Positions 17,869-26,138 of a stretch of 64,000 nt of DNA are shown one piece after another. Each line of letters starts with the position of its first letter. Position 1 is the first letter of the stretch. A program made the translations under genes and the position numbers. The notes under the pieces are model-generated. The model was not told the origin of the DNA. It saw only the letters and a program-made list of their open reading frames with translations, and ran no database searches. Origin of the DNA: Leuconostoc gelidum subsp. gelidum KCTC 3527 (lineage in GTDB: Bacteria; Bacillota; Bacilli; Lactobacillales; Lactobacillaceae); NCBI RefSeq assembly GCF_000166715.1, contig NZ_AEMI01000003.1, forward strand, positions 62,001 through 126,000, read 5' to 3'.

Positions 17869-18810
17869 ATGAATAAAACAGTCGCTATACCAAAAGGACT
17901 AGCAGAAGTTGGTAAAAAATATTTAAAAGACAACGATATTAATATTGTTGAGTTAGCATCATTTTCTGATGATGAAATTTTGGAAAAAGCAAAAGATGTG
18001 GACGGTATCATATTAATGACAGATCCATTTAATAATGCTATTGTCCAACATTTACCAAATTTAAAAATTGTTGCGCGACATGGAGTGGGCTACGATAACG
18101 TTGATTATTCTTTTCTGGAAACCAAAGGAATTTGGGTCACAATAACGCCAAACGCTAATGCAGACACTGTTGCTGAAGTAACAATAGCCGAAATTTTTGA
18201 CATGTCGAAAAACATCACAGCTATTGCCGAAAAAATGAGGCTGGGTGATTTTAACTATAAAAATAATCATTTAGGTTTTGATTTAGCTGGAAAAACGCTT
18301 GGCGTTGCAGGATATGGCCGCATTGGTAAAAAAGTGGCACAAAAAGCTGATGCTTTAGGTATGAAGGTTATTATTTACGATCCATTTGTTACCCAGACAA
18401 CCGTTGGCACGCTAGTTAGTAAAGAAGAACTACTATCCGATGCAGACATTATCACATTGCATATGGCAGTTACTGATGACACAAATAACTTTATTGACAG
18501 CGTTGCTTTAAAAAGCATGAAAAAATCTAGCTACCTTGTTAATCTTGGTCGTGGTGCATTAGTAGATCAAGAAGCACTAATTAATTCACTAAAAAATCAT
18601 GATATTAGTGGTGCTGCTTTAGATGTTTTTGATCAAGAACCATTACCTTTAACTAATGATTTGTACACGCTAGATAATGTGTTGTTAACACCACACATAG
18701 CTTCTAATACAGTTAATGCTATGAATAGAATGGCACTTGATTCAGCAAAAGAAGTCGTCAAAGTTCTTTCTAACGAAAATCCAACTTGGCCAGTTAATCG
18801 AATCAATTAA
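17869..18810 (+). CDS. D-2-hydroxyacid dehydrogenase (PGDH/2-ketogluconate reductase-like)
   Basis: NAD(P)-dependent dehydrogenase of 313 residues. It shows RHGVGYDNVD, the Rossmann GYGRIGKKV, the arginine in NLGRGALVD, the DQEPLP segment and the histidine in TPHIASNT. These are the standard D-2-hydroxyacid dehydrogenase residues in the phosphoglycerate-dehydrogenase/glyoxylate reductase branch. I start at ATG 17869 because AAAGGA at 17855-17860 precedes it; the frame extends further up but overlaps the SDR gene. In this operon it may reduce a 2-keto sugar acid. A terminator follows. Confidence 0.84.
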   Translation: MNKTVAIPKGLAEVGKKYLKDNDINIVELASFSDDEILEKAKDVDGIILMTDPFNNAIVQHLPNLKIVARHGVGYDNVDYSFLETKGIWVTITPNANADTVAEVTIAEIFDMSKNITAIAEKMRLGDFNYKNNHLGFDLAGKTLGVAGYGRIGKKVAQKADALGMKVIIYDPFVTQTTVGTLVSKEELLSDADIITLHMAVTDDTNNFIDSVALKSMKKSSYLVNLGRGALVDQEALINSLKNHDISGAALDVFDQEPLPLTNDLYTLDNVLLTPHIASNTVNAMNRMALDSAKEVVKVLSNENPTWPVNRIN

Positions 18811-18831
18811 AATTTTATGGCATCATCCATG

Positions 18832-18873
18832 TAAAAGGTCAGCAGCGTTAATAACGTTGTTGGTCTTTTTTAG
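18832..18873 (+). terminator. Intrinsic terminator of the sugar-acid operon
   Basis: AAAGGTCAGCAGCGTT pairs (with G-U pairs) with AACGTTGTTGGTCTTT, followed by TTTTTA. Confidence 0.85.
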
Positions 18874-18959
18874 TCAAATAATTAGGATGAAACATTTATG
18901 TGATAAAATGAATATAGAAGAATGTTCAATAATATATAATCAATTATAGGTATATTTAA

Positions 18960-19961
18960 GTGAAAAATAATAAAACCATGCGTGATGTTGCTGATCTTGC
19001 TCAGGTGTCAAAAACAACTGTATCCAGATATATAAATGGGCATACAGAAAGAATGTCTGCTAAGACACAGCAAAAAATAGAAGAGACTATTTTGGCCATT
19101 GGATACCGTGTTAATTCTCAGGCACAATCTCTTGCACAAAAAAGAACTTTTTTAATTGGTATGGTTGTAGCAGATATGACCAATATGTTTTCTTCTTTAT
19201 TATTTAATGGCGCTGATGAAATAGCTCATAATAAAAACTATCAGATTATCTTAATGACCTCAAGTAATTCTATTAGTAGAGAAGAGCAACAAATTAATAA
19301 ATTGCTAGATATGCGAGTTGATGGTATTATTTTACAACCAATTAACAAGGATGCCACGCAATATAATTATCTAAAATCTAATGGTACTCACACGATCATT
19401 GTTGACAGAAGCATTAGGCCCTCTATTTGGCCAGAAGTTCTAACCGACAACTATAAATACTCCCATATTATGACAGAATACATCTATCGAAAAGGATATA
19501 AAAAAATACTAGTCATAAGTGAGCAAGTGGACGATAATAACTCCCGCATATCTAGAATTAAGGCTGCACAGGATGTGGCATTAAAACAAAATATAGATTT
19601 TGATATTATTGAAATGCATCACGATATGAAAGATTCAGATATTTACGACCTATTAATGGAGAAAACGAATCTTCTGCAGGACAAAGTTGCCATATATGTT
19701 ATAAAGGGCGATTTACTATTGAAGATTGTAAAAATATTAATTTCCTTTGACATATCTTTCCCAGAACAGCTTGGCATAGCAGCTTTTGATGATTGGGTTA
19801 TTTCGGAATTAATTAACCCGCCAATCACAACTATACGACAAGATGCAACCACAATGGGAAAAGTTGCTGTGTCTAATTTAATTGAAATGATAGAACATGA
19901 CATATATCCGCAACAACAAACAAATATATCTAGTGAATTAATTATTAAACGATCACTATAG
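18960..19961 (+). CDS. LacI-family transcriptional regulator
   Basis: Repressor of 333 residues. The N-terminal LacI helix-turn-helix is complete (MRDVADLAQVSKTTVSRYIN, then a hinge with AQSLAQKRT), followed by a periplasmic-binding-like sugar-sensing domain (IGMVVADMTNMFSSLLF...; DGIILQPIN; IAAFDDW; TTIRQDATTMGKVA). The start is a GTG with only a weak AGG upstream; ATG 18978 would remove part of the helix-turn-helix context and lacks a site. It is the likely regulator of the sugar-acid genes through the GGTTAACC sites. Confidence 0.86.
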   Translation: MKNNKTMRDVADLAQVSKTTVSRYINGHTERMSAKTQQKIEETILAIGYRVNSQAQSLAQKRTFLIGMVVADMTNMFSSLLFNGADEIAHNKNYQIILMTSSNSISREEQQINKLLDMRVDGIILQPINKDATQYNYLKSNGTHTIIVDRSIRPSIWPEVLTDNYKYSHIMTEYIYRKGYKKILVISEQVDDNNSRISRIKAAQDVALKQNIDFDIIEMHHDMKDSDIYDLLMEKTNLLQDKVAIYVIKGDLLLKIVKILISFDISFPEQLGIAAFDDWVISELINPPITTIRQDATTMGKVAVSNLIEMIEHDIYPQQQTNISSELIIKRSL

Positions 19962-20222
19962 AAATTTTATTTTCATTACAAATTTTTTTCTCAAAATGAA
20001 TATTTTATATAGGATAATTTGCTCTTTTTAATGTCATGATATACTTGGGTTGGTATAGTGTCATTTAATGAGGTAAAAAATGACAGTTTATAGTTATGCG
20101 CGATTTTTGGCATCAAGATATTCGTTGAATGGCTAAAGATAAACATTAAAAAATTAGGGTGCTGACATCATTTTGAGTAAAAACTATTCAGCCAAATGAT
20201 ACATTGAAAATTAAGGGGAAAT
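19962..20222. other. Short gene-less stretch with possible resolvase start remnant
   Basis: At 20080-20136 GAGGT precedes an ATG encoding MTVYSYARFLASRYSLNG and a stop. The first nine residues resemble the start of serine resolvases (M.VYGYARVS), so this may be the broken head of a mobile-element gene. Nothing else is recognisable here. Confidence 0.25.
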
Positions 20223-20495
20223 ATGTTTAAAACAGATAAACGAAAATATTTACTAAACTTTTTAGAAGAACATCCAAATTTAAATAGTGAGGAAAAAAAG
20301 ATAATATCAGATACTGTTAATAAAATGAACGAACCAAATTCGTTATGGTACAAGGAAGTAAAAACAATTACAAACGCTCTCCAAAAGTTGTCAATGTATG
20401 ATAAATCATCAGATGACGGTAAAGTTCTGTTAAAGCAGTTAAATCGTAGTGATTGGTTCTACGGTTTGTATGACAATATCAGGTTTTTTGGATAA
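20223..20495 (+). CDS. Hypothetical small helical protein, 90 residues
   Basis: Unrecognised protein with a good ribosome site (AAGGGGA) before the ATG. It is hydrophilic, Lys/Asn/Glu-rich and apparently all-helical, without a signal peptide or membrane segment; the C-terminus is aromatic (SDWFYGLYDNIRFFG). Size and composition are like some bacteriocin-immunity or toxin-antitoxin partners, but no motif proves this. It sits alone between the LacI gene and decayed DNA. Confidence 0.5.
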   Translation: MFKTDKRKYLLNFLEEHPNLNSEEKKIISDTVNKMNEPNSLWYKEVKTITNALQKLSMYDKSSDDGKVLLKQLNRSDWFYGLYDNIRFFG

Positions 20496-20569
20496 GCATA
20501 TACTCTGGTTGCCCTAATAGTAGGTTAACTTGACACGCAGAAAACATAATAGATGTAAAAAGTTATCCA

Positions 20570-20977
20570 CAAGCCTAACAAATTAAAGGATGTATTTTTT
20601 TACCATCTATTGAATTGTTGTCTGATATATTCTATCCTGAGTATGAATCCTTATGGAATAGATGATAGTACGATAAACGTGGTTGATACAAAGGATGTGA
20701 TTCTGAATTATATTCTGGTTTAGAATCTGAGGTTTCGGAAGACAGTGTTAAAAAGATGCAAAGTGTTAAGTTGCCTGACAATATACCATCGTTATCATTT
20801 ATCTCTACTTTGAATGTTAATGATTATTTAAATTTTGGAAATCCATATTTTAATATGAGTAAAAATTCTGTGGCAGTTAAAATGAATGGGCATCATTTTT
20901 TGCATTGGATTCATCCGCAGATTATGAGTTCGATAATGATCAATTTTATTCGTTCGACACGCATTTCTAGTGAATAA
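20570..20977 (+). pseudogene. Alpha/beta-hydrolase remnant
   Basis: Pieces in more than one frame: a stretch ending PEYESLWNR followed by stops, then YSGLESEVSEDSVKKMQ running into KLPDNIPSLSF and a tail with NGHHFLHWIHPQI. The last part resembles the C-terminal end of an alpha/beta hydrolase with its catalytic His (GHHFLH). There is no start, no nucleophile elbow and no complete frame, so it is decayed. Confidence 0.5.
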
Positions 20978-20985
20978 TAAGCTAC

Positions 20986-21022
20986 AAAAAGCGACATAAC
21001 TTTTAAGTTATGTCGCTTTTTA
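20986..21022. terminator. Bidirectional intrinsic terminator
   Basis: AAAAAGCGACATAAC pairs perfectly with GTTATGTCGCTTTTT around TTTTAA. It ends the minus-strand MerR operon and anything coming from the left. Confidence 0.88.
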
Positions 21023-21030
21023 AAGTGTTT

Positions 21031-21630
21031 TTAAGATACATTTTTTATCTTATCACTATCAGGAGAAGTTAAAAATCCTAATATAATTAATTCTATAAAA
21101 GTTGTTGTAATGCCAAGTAAAGGGTAAAAATAAATGCCAGTAGCAATTATTCCAACAGATAACGGAAAAAATAAAGAGTTAAGAAATCGAAAAGGTAACA
21201 TTTTTTCAATTTTTTGACTTACTGTCGTATTAAGATGATCTGATGTTTTTCTAATTGTATTTGACAGCCAACGATATGTTAGGCTCCAAAAGGTAAATAT
21301 AAACAGATAAAAATATTCAGGATTAGCATTTTGTGGAAATTTTCCTACCCAGCCAGTAGCAACTGGTAATAGTGACATACTAAAGAGCCATAAATTATTA
21401 ACCCAATATACTTTTTTGGTTATTCTACTAGCGAGTGTGAACATGTAGTGATGGTTATACCAAGCTACTCCTATAAAAACAAAACTAACAATATATGCTA
21501 AAAAATAAGGTAATTGTTTTGTTATTTCCTCCCATTGTGCAGTTTCAGGGGTCTTAAATTCTAGAACCATAATAGTCAATATTATGGCTATTACGGCATC
21601 GGTATAAGCTTCAACACGTCCCTTGTTCAT
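21031..21630 (-). CDS. TMEM175-family (DUF1211) membrane protein, possible K+ channel
   Basis: Membrane protein of 199 residues with about six hydrophobic segments. The N-terminus RVEAYTDAVIAIILTIMVLE is the family hallmark: helix 1 with the R..(F/Y)(S/T)D filter motif of bacterial TMEM175 potassium channels. The second helix carries VAWYNHHYMF, also typical. It is the last gene of a three-gene minus-strand operon under a MerR-type promoter. Here the usual FSD reads YTD, a conservative variant. Confidence 0.82.
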   Translation of the reverse strand: MNKGRVEAYTDAVIAIILTIMVLEFKTPETAQWEEITKQLPYFLAYIVSFVFIGVAWYNHHYMFTLASRITKKVYWVNNLWLFSMSLLPVATGWVGKFPQNANPEYFYLFIFTFWSLTYRWLSNTIRKTSDHLNTTVSQKIEKMLPFRFLNSLFFPLSVGIIATGIYFYPLLGITTTFIELIILGFLTSPDSDKIKNVS

Positions 21631-21649
21631 TTTTTATATCTTCCTTTGT

Positions 21650-22027
21650 TTATTTTTCATTAGTCAAAATTTTAATTTTTTTATTAATTTGTTCAATATA
21701 ATTTTGTTGTTCTAAAATTGTTAATTTTATTTTTTCTACCTGATTTTTTAACAATTCAATTCGTTGTTCTAATGTTTTTGCGCCCTGATATGTTGAATCA
21801 ACAAAATATTTGATTTGTTCCAAGGTCATACCGGTGTTTTTTAAACATTTAATCATATCAAGCCACTGCAAATCTTCTCTGGTAAAGTGACGTGTACCAT
21901 TTTGGTCACGCATAACTTTTGGTAATAGCCCCTTCTCATCATAATATCTTAATGTGTACGTACTAATTTTTTTTAAATTGGCAACCTGTCCAATAGTAAA
22001 TGTCACTACTTCATCTGGATATGTCAT
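21650..22027 (-). CDS. MerR-family transcriptional regulator
   Basis: Regulator of 125 residues. The winged helix-turn-helix (FTIGQVANLKKISTYTLRYY, then DEKGLLPK and RHFTREDLQWL) is followed by the long dimerisation coiled coil (about residues 75-122). No Cys-rich metal site is present, so it belongs to the AdhR/small-molecule branch rather than to metal sensors. Its start lies 2 bases after the stop of the preceding gene (22030-22413). It probably binds the 19-bp-spaced promoter at 22442-22472. Confidence 0.88.
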   Translation of the reverse strand: MTYPDEVVTFTIGQVANLKKISTYTLRYYDEKGLLPKVMRDQNGTRHFTREDLQWLDMIKCLKNTGMTLEQIKYFVDSTYQGAKTLEQRIELLKNQVEKIKLTILEQQNYIEQINKKIKILTNEK

Positions 22028-22029
22028 CT

Positions 22030-22413
22030 TTAATTTTCTTTCCTTATTTTGACGTTTAATTGGCCATTGCGAGCATCATGAACCACTTTAATATTGTTGT
22101 TTTCTGCAGTAACAACAGTGCCGTTTTTTATTGCACTTTTATAGGCGTTATAGAATTTAACAGACGAACAATTTAAACTTTTCTCTAACGCTATAAAAAT
22201 TTCGTCATACAATGGTGTATTTAATAGTTTAGATGTAATAGTAATAGTTTCAACATCGTTATTATTTACTTCTACCTCAACCGTAATAGGATCGGTTTGA
22301 ATAACTAAAGATTTCCCATTTTTAGAAACAGAATCAATCATTTGTAATTGTGTTGAGACCTCTTGGTTAAAAGAATTTTTCAAGGTTTGGTAGTTCACTA
22401 ATGTCTTCGTCAT
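22030..22413 (-). CDS. Hypothetical protein, 127 residues, first gene of MerR operon
   Basis: Unrecognised soluble protein. It has a helical N-terminus, a central beta-rich region (SLVIQTDPITVEVEVNNNDV) and a basic C-terminus (NVKIRKEN). There is no signal peptide or membrane helix. It is the first gene behind the MerR promoter, so it is probably the most strongly induced member of the operon; its role with the TMEM175-like channel is unknown. Confidence 0.6.
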   Translation of the reverse strand: MTKTLVNYQTLKNSFNQEVSTQLQMIDSVSKNGKSLVIQTDPITVEVEVNNNDVETITITSKLLNTPLYDEIFIALEKSLNCSSVKFYNAYKSAIKNGTVVTAENNNIKVVHDARNGQLNVKIRKEN

Positions 22414-22441
22414 TATATATCCTCTTTTCCAGTTTATCCAT

Positions 22442-22472
22442 AGTATACACGTTAGAGTTAACTCTAGGTCAA
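22442..22472 (-). promoter_or_regulatory. MerR-type promoter with 19-bp spacer and operator
   Basis: On the minus strand: TTGACC (22472-22467), 19-base spacer containing the palindrome TAGAGTTAACTCTA, then TATACT (22447-22442). The over-long spacer with a central dyad is the hallmark of promoters that MerR-family activators untwist. It drives the operon 22413-21031. Confidence 0.88.
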
Positions 22473-22489
22473 ATAAACTTTTGTTCGCA

Positions 22490-22810
22490 TACTGAAAATT
22501 TGGATTGTTTTATTTCTAGGGCATAATCCGAGATAATTAAGTCCAGGCGCTTTTTTATGACAGTTAAAAAATACTCATTTGAATTTAAATCGTTAATTGT
22601 TGCCTTCTATAACGAGGGACGTTCTGCTAACGCTTTGGCTAATGAATATCATTTTGTCGTTCAAACTGTTACTGGCTGGATGAAAAAAAACCAAAATCGT
22701 TGGCATTGATGTCAATGGTAAGCCTTTTAGTTGTGCTGAATTTAATGCGATACAGAAAGAGATCGCAAGACTAAAAGAAGGAAATGAAATTGTATCACGC
22801 ACAATCTGAT
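22490..22810 (+). mobile_element. IS3-family element remnant with frameshifted orfA
   Basis: From 22557 a frame encodes a transposase N-terminus (SFEFKSLIVAFYNEGRSANA, then LANEYHF and TVTGWMKKN), the helix-turn-helix of IS3/IS150 OrfA. It ends early at RWH. Shifting frame at the run of eight A at 22684 continues it as TKIVGIDVNGKPFSCAEFNA, then IQKEIARLKEGNEI, the usual end of OrfA. No orfB is recognisable. The upstream 22490-22557 repeats the solo end at 13543. Confidence 0.7.
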
Positions 22811-23717
22811 AAGCAATTGCGGTGGTTTTGTCAGGTGAACATCTGAAATAACATGGTAAGACCCATTTGTTAATTGTGCAACCGTTACTGAAGCCACTAT
22901 TGCAAGACGAATTGCATTCGTCGCTTGATTACAATCAACGTCCAAACTTCACCAAACATTTAGGAGATGTTAATGATTGGAGTATGGACATTAAATTAAT
23001 TGTGATAATATTGGCATGGCATAGCACATTTCTATTAAAAAATGAGATATTCATACGATAATGTGAAAATTTTAACTCATTATTAAAGCGAGAAATGATT
23101 TATCAATTTTGATTTTCATCGATTGACCATCTTATTTTAGATGTGGTTAAACACATTAATTCGTTCAACAATGGATGCATCAGTATTGCAAATTGCAAAT
23201 TGCAAAATGAAAATTGAATAATCGATTCGGCTCTAGACAAAAAAGGTTCGAGCTATTGACTAACGAGCAGATCAAGTTAATACCTACGATACTTATAATT
23301 GGAAAATCAAAGGTTCTGTTAGAATCTTTGAATCCAGTTAGAATAATCTTAGTGTTGATTATAATATGGATTGGGATGCTGGAAGAATTGTGTTAGCAAT
23401 TAGGTAGTTTAGTAATGATAAATATTCATGATAAAAATCAGTGAATACAAGAAAAATGTACGCACTGATTTTTTATTTTATTCAAGGAACAAGTGTTCAT
23501 ATAATGTAATTAGTAGTATTTTATTTTATCTAGGAGTACTAGTTTATGATAAAAGAAATATATCTAGAATTTAGCGTTATGGTTATCATGTTCAGAAGTA
23601 AATGAGTTGGTCTATTTTTATTTACTTACTTGGTCAAAATTTGAGATAAGATATCGATTACAAAAATTAATATACCAACCAATTATTGCTTAAACTTCTG
23701 TCCAAGTGAAATGGTAG
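22811..23717. other. Decayed region with no supported gene
   Basis: Only short frames occur and none has a convincing start site plus family features. It follows the IS3 remnant and precedes the CPBP gene. The sequence is AT-rich with stops in all frames and looks like eroded mobile-element or accessory DNA. A hairpin-free stretch at 23400-23480 contains a T-run that could end leftward transcripts. Confidence 0.4.
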
Positions 23718-24398
23718 TTAAAAAAAATATAGTGACAATAGCTCCCGAGAAGAAATTACATTGTTAATGATGTGTATTATCAACGGATATTGCAATTTCT
23801 TTGTGATTCGAAATGTCAAAGATAACCCAATTCCAAAAGCAATATAAGGAATTACTTCAATAAAATTATTATGCGAATGTGCTAATCCAAATAGTAATGA
23901 TGATATTAAGATGTCAAGCCCAAAATTTGAATTTTTGAAGTAGGTTTTCATTATAATGCCTCTAAAAAAAAGTTCTTCTAAGAAAGGGGCAAGTAACACG
24001 CTTTTTAAAATTTGTAACTGAATAGCAAAATTTGAAGGATTGGATAATGTACTGTTTACAAATGTTTGATTAGCAGATGAGCTAAAGCTAATGTTATTGA
24101 ATGTCCAATAAAAGCTGTAAATTGTTATCGAACCCAAAAAAATGGTTATAATCAGCTTTCCTATTGCCAATTTTTCAAAAAAATTTTTTTGAAAAAATAT
24201 ATAATAACCAATGCCTATTGGACATAAGTAGCAGAGAAAAATATTGATTAGCCAGGAAAGTGAATCGTTAAATAGTGAAAGATGAAGGCTTTTGATTATG
24301 AATTGAGATAGTAAAGGTAAAAAACGATAAACAACCTCATAAAAAATGAGGGGTTGTAAGTAGAAAAATATACGATTTAAATATTTTTTATTTTTCAC
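23718..24398 (-). CDS. CPBP-family intramembrane protease, probable bacteriocin self-immunity
   Basis: Membrane protein of 226 residues with about seven hydrophobic segments. The three CPBP (Abi) motifs are present: LEELFFRG (EExxxR, about residue 142), FGLAHSHNNF (FxxxH) and HIINNVIS (HxxxN). Proteins of this family act as CAAX-type proteases; in lactic acid bacteria several give bacteriocin immunity (PlnI/SkkI type). The start is one of two adjacent GTG codons (24401 or 24398), inside the end of the double-glycine peptide gene at 24388-24528, so the two are translationally coupled. This pairing suggests that it protects against that peptide. Confidence 0.8.
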   Translation of the reverse strand: MKNKKYLNRIFFYLQPLIFYEVVYRFLPLLSQFIIKSLHLSLFNDSLSWLINIFLCYLCPIGIGYYIFFQKNFFEKLAIGKLIITIFLGSITIYSFYWTFNNISFSSSANQTFVNSTLSNPSNFAIQLQILKSVLLAPFLEELFFRGIIMKTYFKNSNFGLDILISSLLFGLAHSHNNFIEVIPYIAFGIGLSLTFRITKKLQYPLIIHIINNVISSRELLSLYFF

Positions 24399-24528
24399 CA
24401 CCAGTTACTTCACGACCCGGAACAATGGATCCAGAATCCGCCCATTGAACAAAGTATCCTCCCACAATAGAATCTAATTTTTCTGTAATAAGTTCATCAA
24501 AAGAAATAGTTGATTTATCGAAATTCAT
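24388..24528 (-). CDS. Double-glycine leader peptide, putative bacteriocin, 46 residues
   Basis: Small frame beginning MNFDKSTISFDELITEKLDS and continuing IVGG, then a 22-residue tail starting YFVQWADSG. The first part fits a GG leader: hydrophobic residues at -4, -7, -12 and -15 positions and a Gly-Gly cut site. Cleavage would release a Cys-free peptide ending GGEK. The ribosome site is weak (GGA close to the ATG). It overlaps the CPBP gene by a few codons, the layout of a bacteriocin with its immunity protein. It could instead be a signalling peptide. No dedicated transporter lies nearby. Confidence 0.6.
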   Translation of the reverse strand: MNFDKSTISFDELITEKLDSIVGGYFVQWADSGSIVPGREVTGGEK

Positions 24529-24969
24529 ATTCCATATTTTTTTATTTGGTGATTAAAACGTAACACAAAAACTAATCATAATCAAATTTTAATAATTATT
24601 AAAGCCATAATTCTAATTATAAATTTATCAAAAGTTAGCAATGAAGGGGGAACTATAAACGGATAGAAAATATTTTAAATCAACAAGTTTGGTATCAATA
24701 AATGAACGAACTCATTCTAAAAATAATCATAGTATTTTTAATACGTCGACAGAACAATAAATTTAATGATAATAATGTAATGAAACAAACATTAAAGTAT
24801 ATAAAATTTATGAATAATGAAATTAACAAAGAAATATTAATTAAAGTCATAAGAGAAAAACTATTCGATTCTACTGGGCATAATTATGCCCACCCTTATA
24901 TTGCTACTAAGTCAATATTTGGTACATGTTTTTCTAGACACTTGTTCTGATTCTTTCAGTGTTGAACCA
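24529..24969. other. AT-rich stretch with one doubtful frame
   Basis: About 440 bases. A plus-strand frame of 82 codons at 24702-24950 encodes a short hydrophobic start and a tail with DSTGHNYAHPY; it has no ribosome site and no family resemblance. No terminator or repeat stands out. It probably holds the promoter of the minus-strand peptide gene. Confidence 0.35.
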
Positions 24970-24989
24970 ATGAATATAATTTAAGATTC

Positions 24990-25682
24990 TGAGAAGTAAG
25001 TCTTCAAAGCTTGGGAAGTGCGTTTGAAAGACAAATTATCGTTTTATTCGAACCATCCAAACCGTAATTAGTAAATTTTTCATATCGTGAGCCCGCCGCA
25101 TATGTGGGATTTCGACTGCCTATAGTAGCTTCCGTGTACTTCCAAATTGTAGATGAGCGGTGTTTGACTTTTAACAATAATTCCATGTGTTGTTAAATAG
25201 TTTCTTTTACTATAATTGTTTCCAATTAATTCAACGTTAGTAACTTCAAAATATTTAAGAATTTCAACGGCAGTGGAAAAATTGCGAACATCTTCTTTAT
25301 TTTTTCCAACGTTTTGATATGTTGCGTTAACTTTCCCATTTGATTTAAATGTTGATAGTTTAGCACGCAATCCATGACCTTTTCCTTCATGATTAGCGTG
25401 ATACGTAATTATTCCAAATCCTTGTTTTTTTACTAACTTAATCGCTTCATCTAGTTGCCACTTACAGTCACAATGTAAATCTCCAAATAATTCACTAGTG
25501 ATACAAGCTGAATTTAAACGATAGGAAACGGTAGGATTATCTAAAAATGAATTGGTATTTAAAGTAAAATTTTGAACATATTCATTTCTATTATTAAATT
25601 CAAAATTGTATAGTTCAGCTCCTTCGGATTGACTTTATTAACAACAATATGAAAATAATTATTGGTTAAACAAATTCATCAT
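24990..25682 (-). pseudogene. GTP cyclohydrolase II-like (ribA-type) pseudogene
   Basis: Reading leftward, a start overlapping the HxlR stop gives MNLFN, then a stop. In a shifted frame NYFHIVVNKVNP continues it. A second shift leads into a long open part with SACITSELFGDLHCDC (the three zinc cysteines of GTP cyclohydrolase II), YHANHEGKGHGLRAKL, and RNYLTTHGI. The C-terminus breaks again near 25080. At least two to three frameshifts make it inactive. It was probably co-transcribed with the HxlR gene. Confidence 0.65.
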
Positions 25683-25990
25683 TGATACAATTCTGACCAT
25701 GTTTTCATTGATTTTAGAATAGGTGCAAGAGTTAAACCTTTATTGGTTAAATCGTAAGTTACGGTTGGTGGATTTGTATTGAATACGGTACGACTTAGAA
25801 TACCTTTATTTTCTAAAAATTTAAGTCTAACGGCTAAAGTTCTTGTACTAATACCAGGTAATTGTTTTTTAATACTACCATAATGATTATTTTTGTTATA
25901 AATTTCCCATAAAATATATGATGTCCATTTGCCACTAAGTATATCAACTACGGGTTGAATAGGGCATTCGTTAAGAATATGATTATCCAT
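25679..25990 (-). CDS. HxlR-family transcriptional regulator
   Basis: Small winged-helix regulator of 103 residues. CPIQPVVDILSGKWTSYILW and the later ISTRTLAVRLKFLENKGIL are characteristic of HxlR/MarR-like proteins; the N-terminal Cys (residue 9) is the common redox-sensing position. It is divergent from the ABC exporter genes at 26139 and overlaps the start of the ribA-like pseudogene. It may regulate the ABC exporter. Confidence 0.85.
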   Translation of the reverse strand: MDNHILNECPIQPVVDILSGKWTSYILWEIYNKNNHYGSIKKQLPGISTRTLAVRLKFLENKGILSRTVFNTNPPTVTYDLTNKGLTLAPILKSMKTWSELYQ

Positions 25991-26138
25991 TTTGACCTCA
26001 TTGGTTTATTTTTGGAAAGTAAGTTTAAAAAAACACCCTACTTTCTTTTTTAAAGCTATACATATATTATACCTATATACGCAAAGAAAAATGTATGAAC
26101 ATATTATACATGTAGATAAAGATGGGGGGGACATATTA

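Noticed and set aside
20080-20136. Short frame like a resolvase start
   Set aside because: Only about nine residues resemble serine recombinases; too little to call a gene.
24702-24950. 82-codon plus-strand frame
   Set aside because: No ribosome site and no recognisable motif in an AT-rich decayed area; kept only as a remark.
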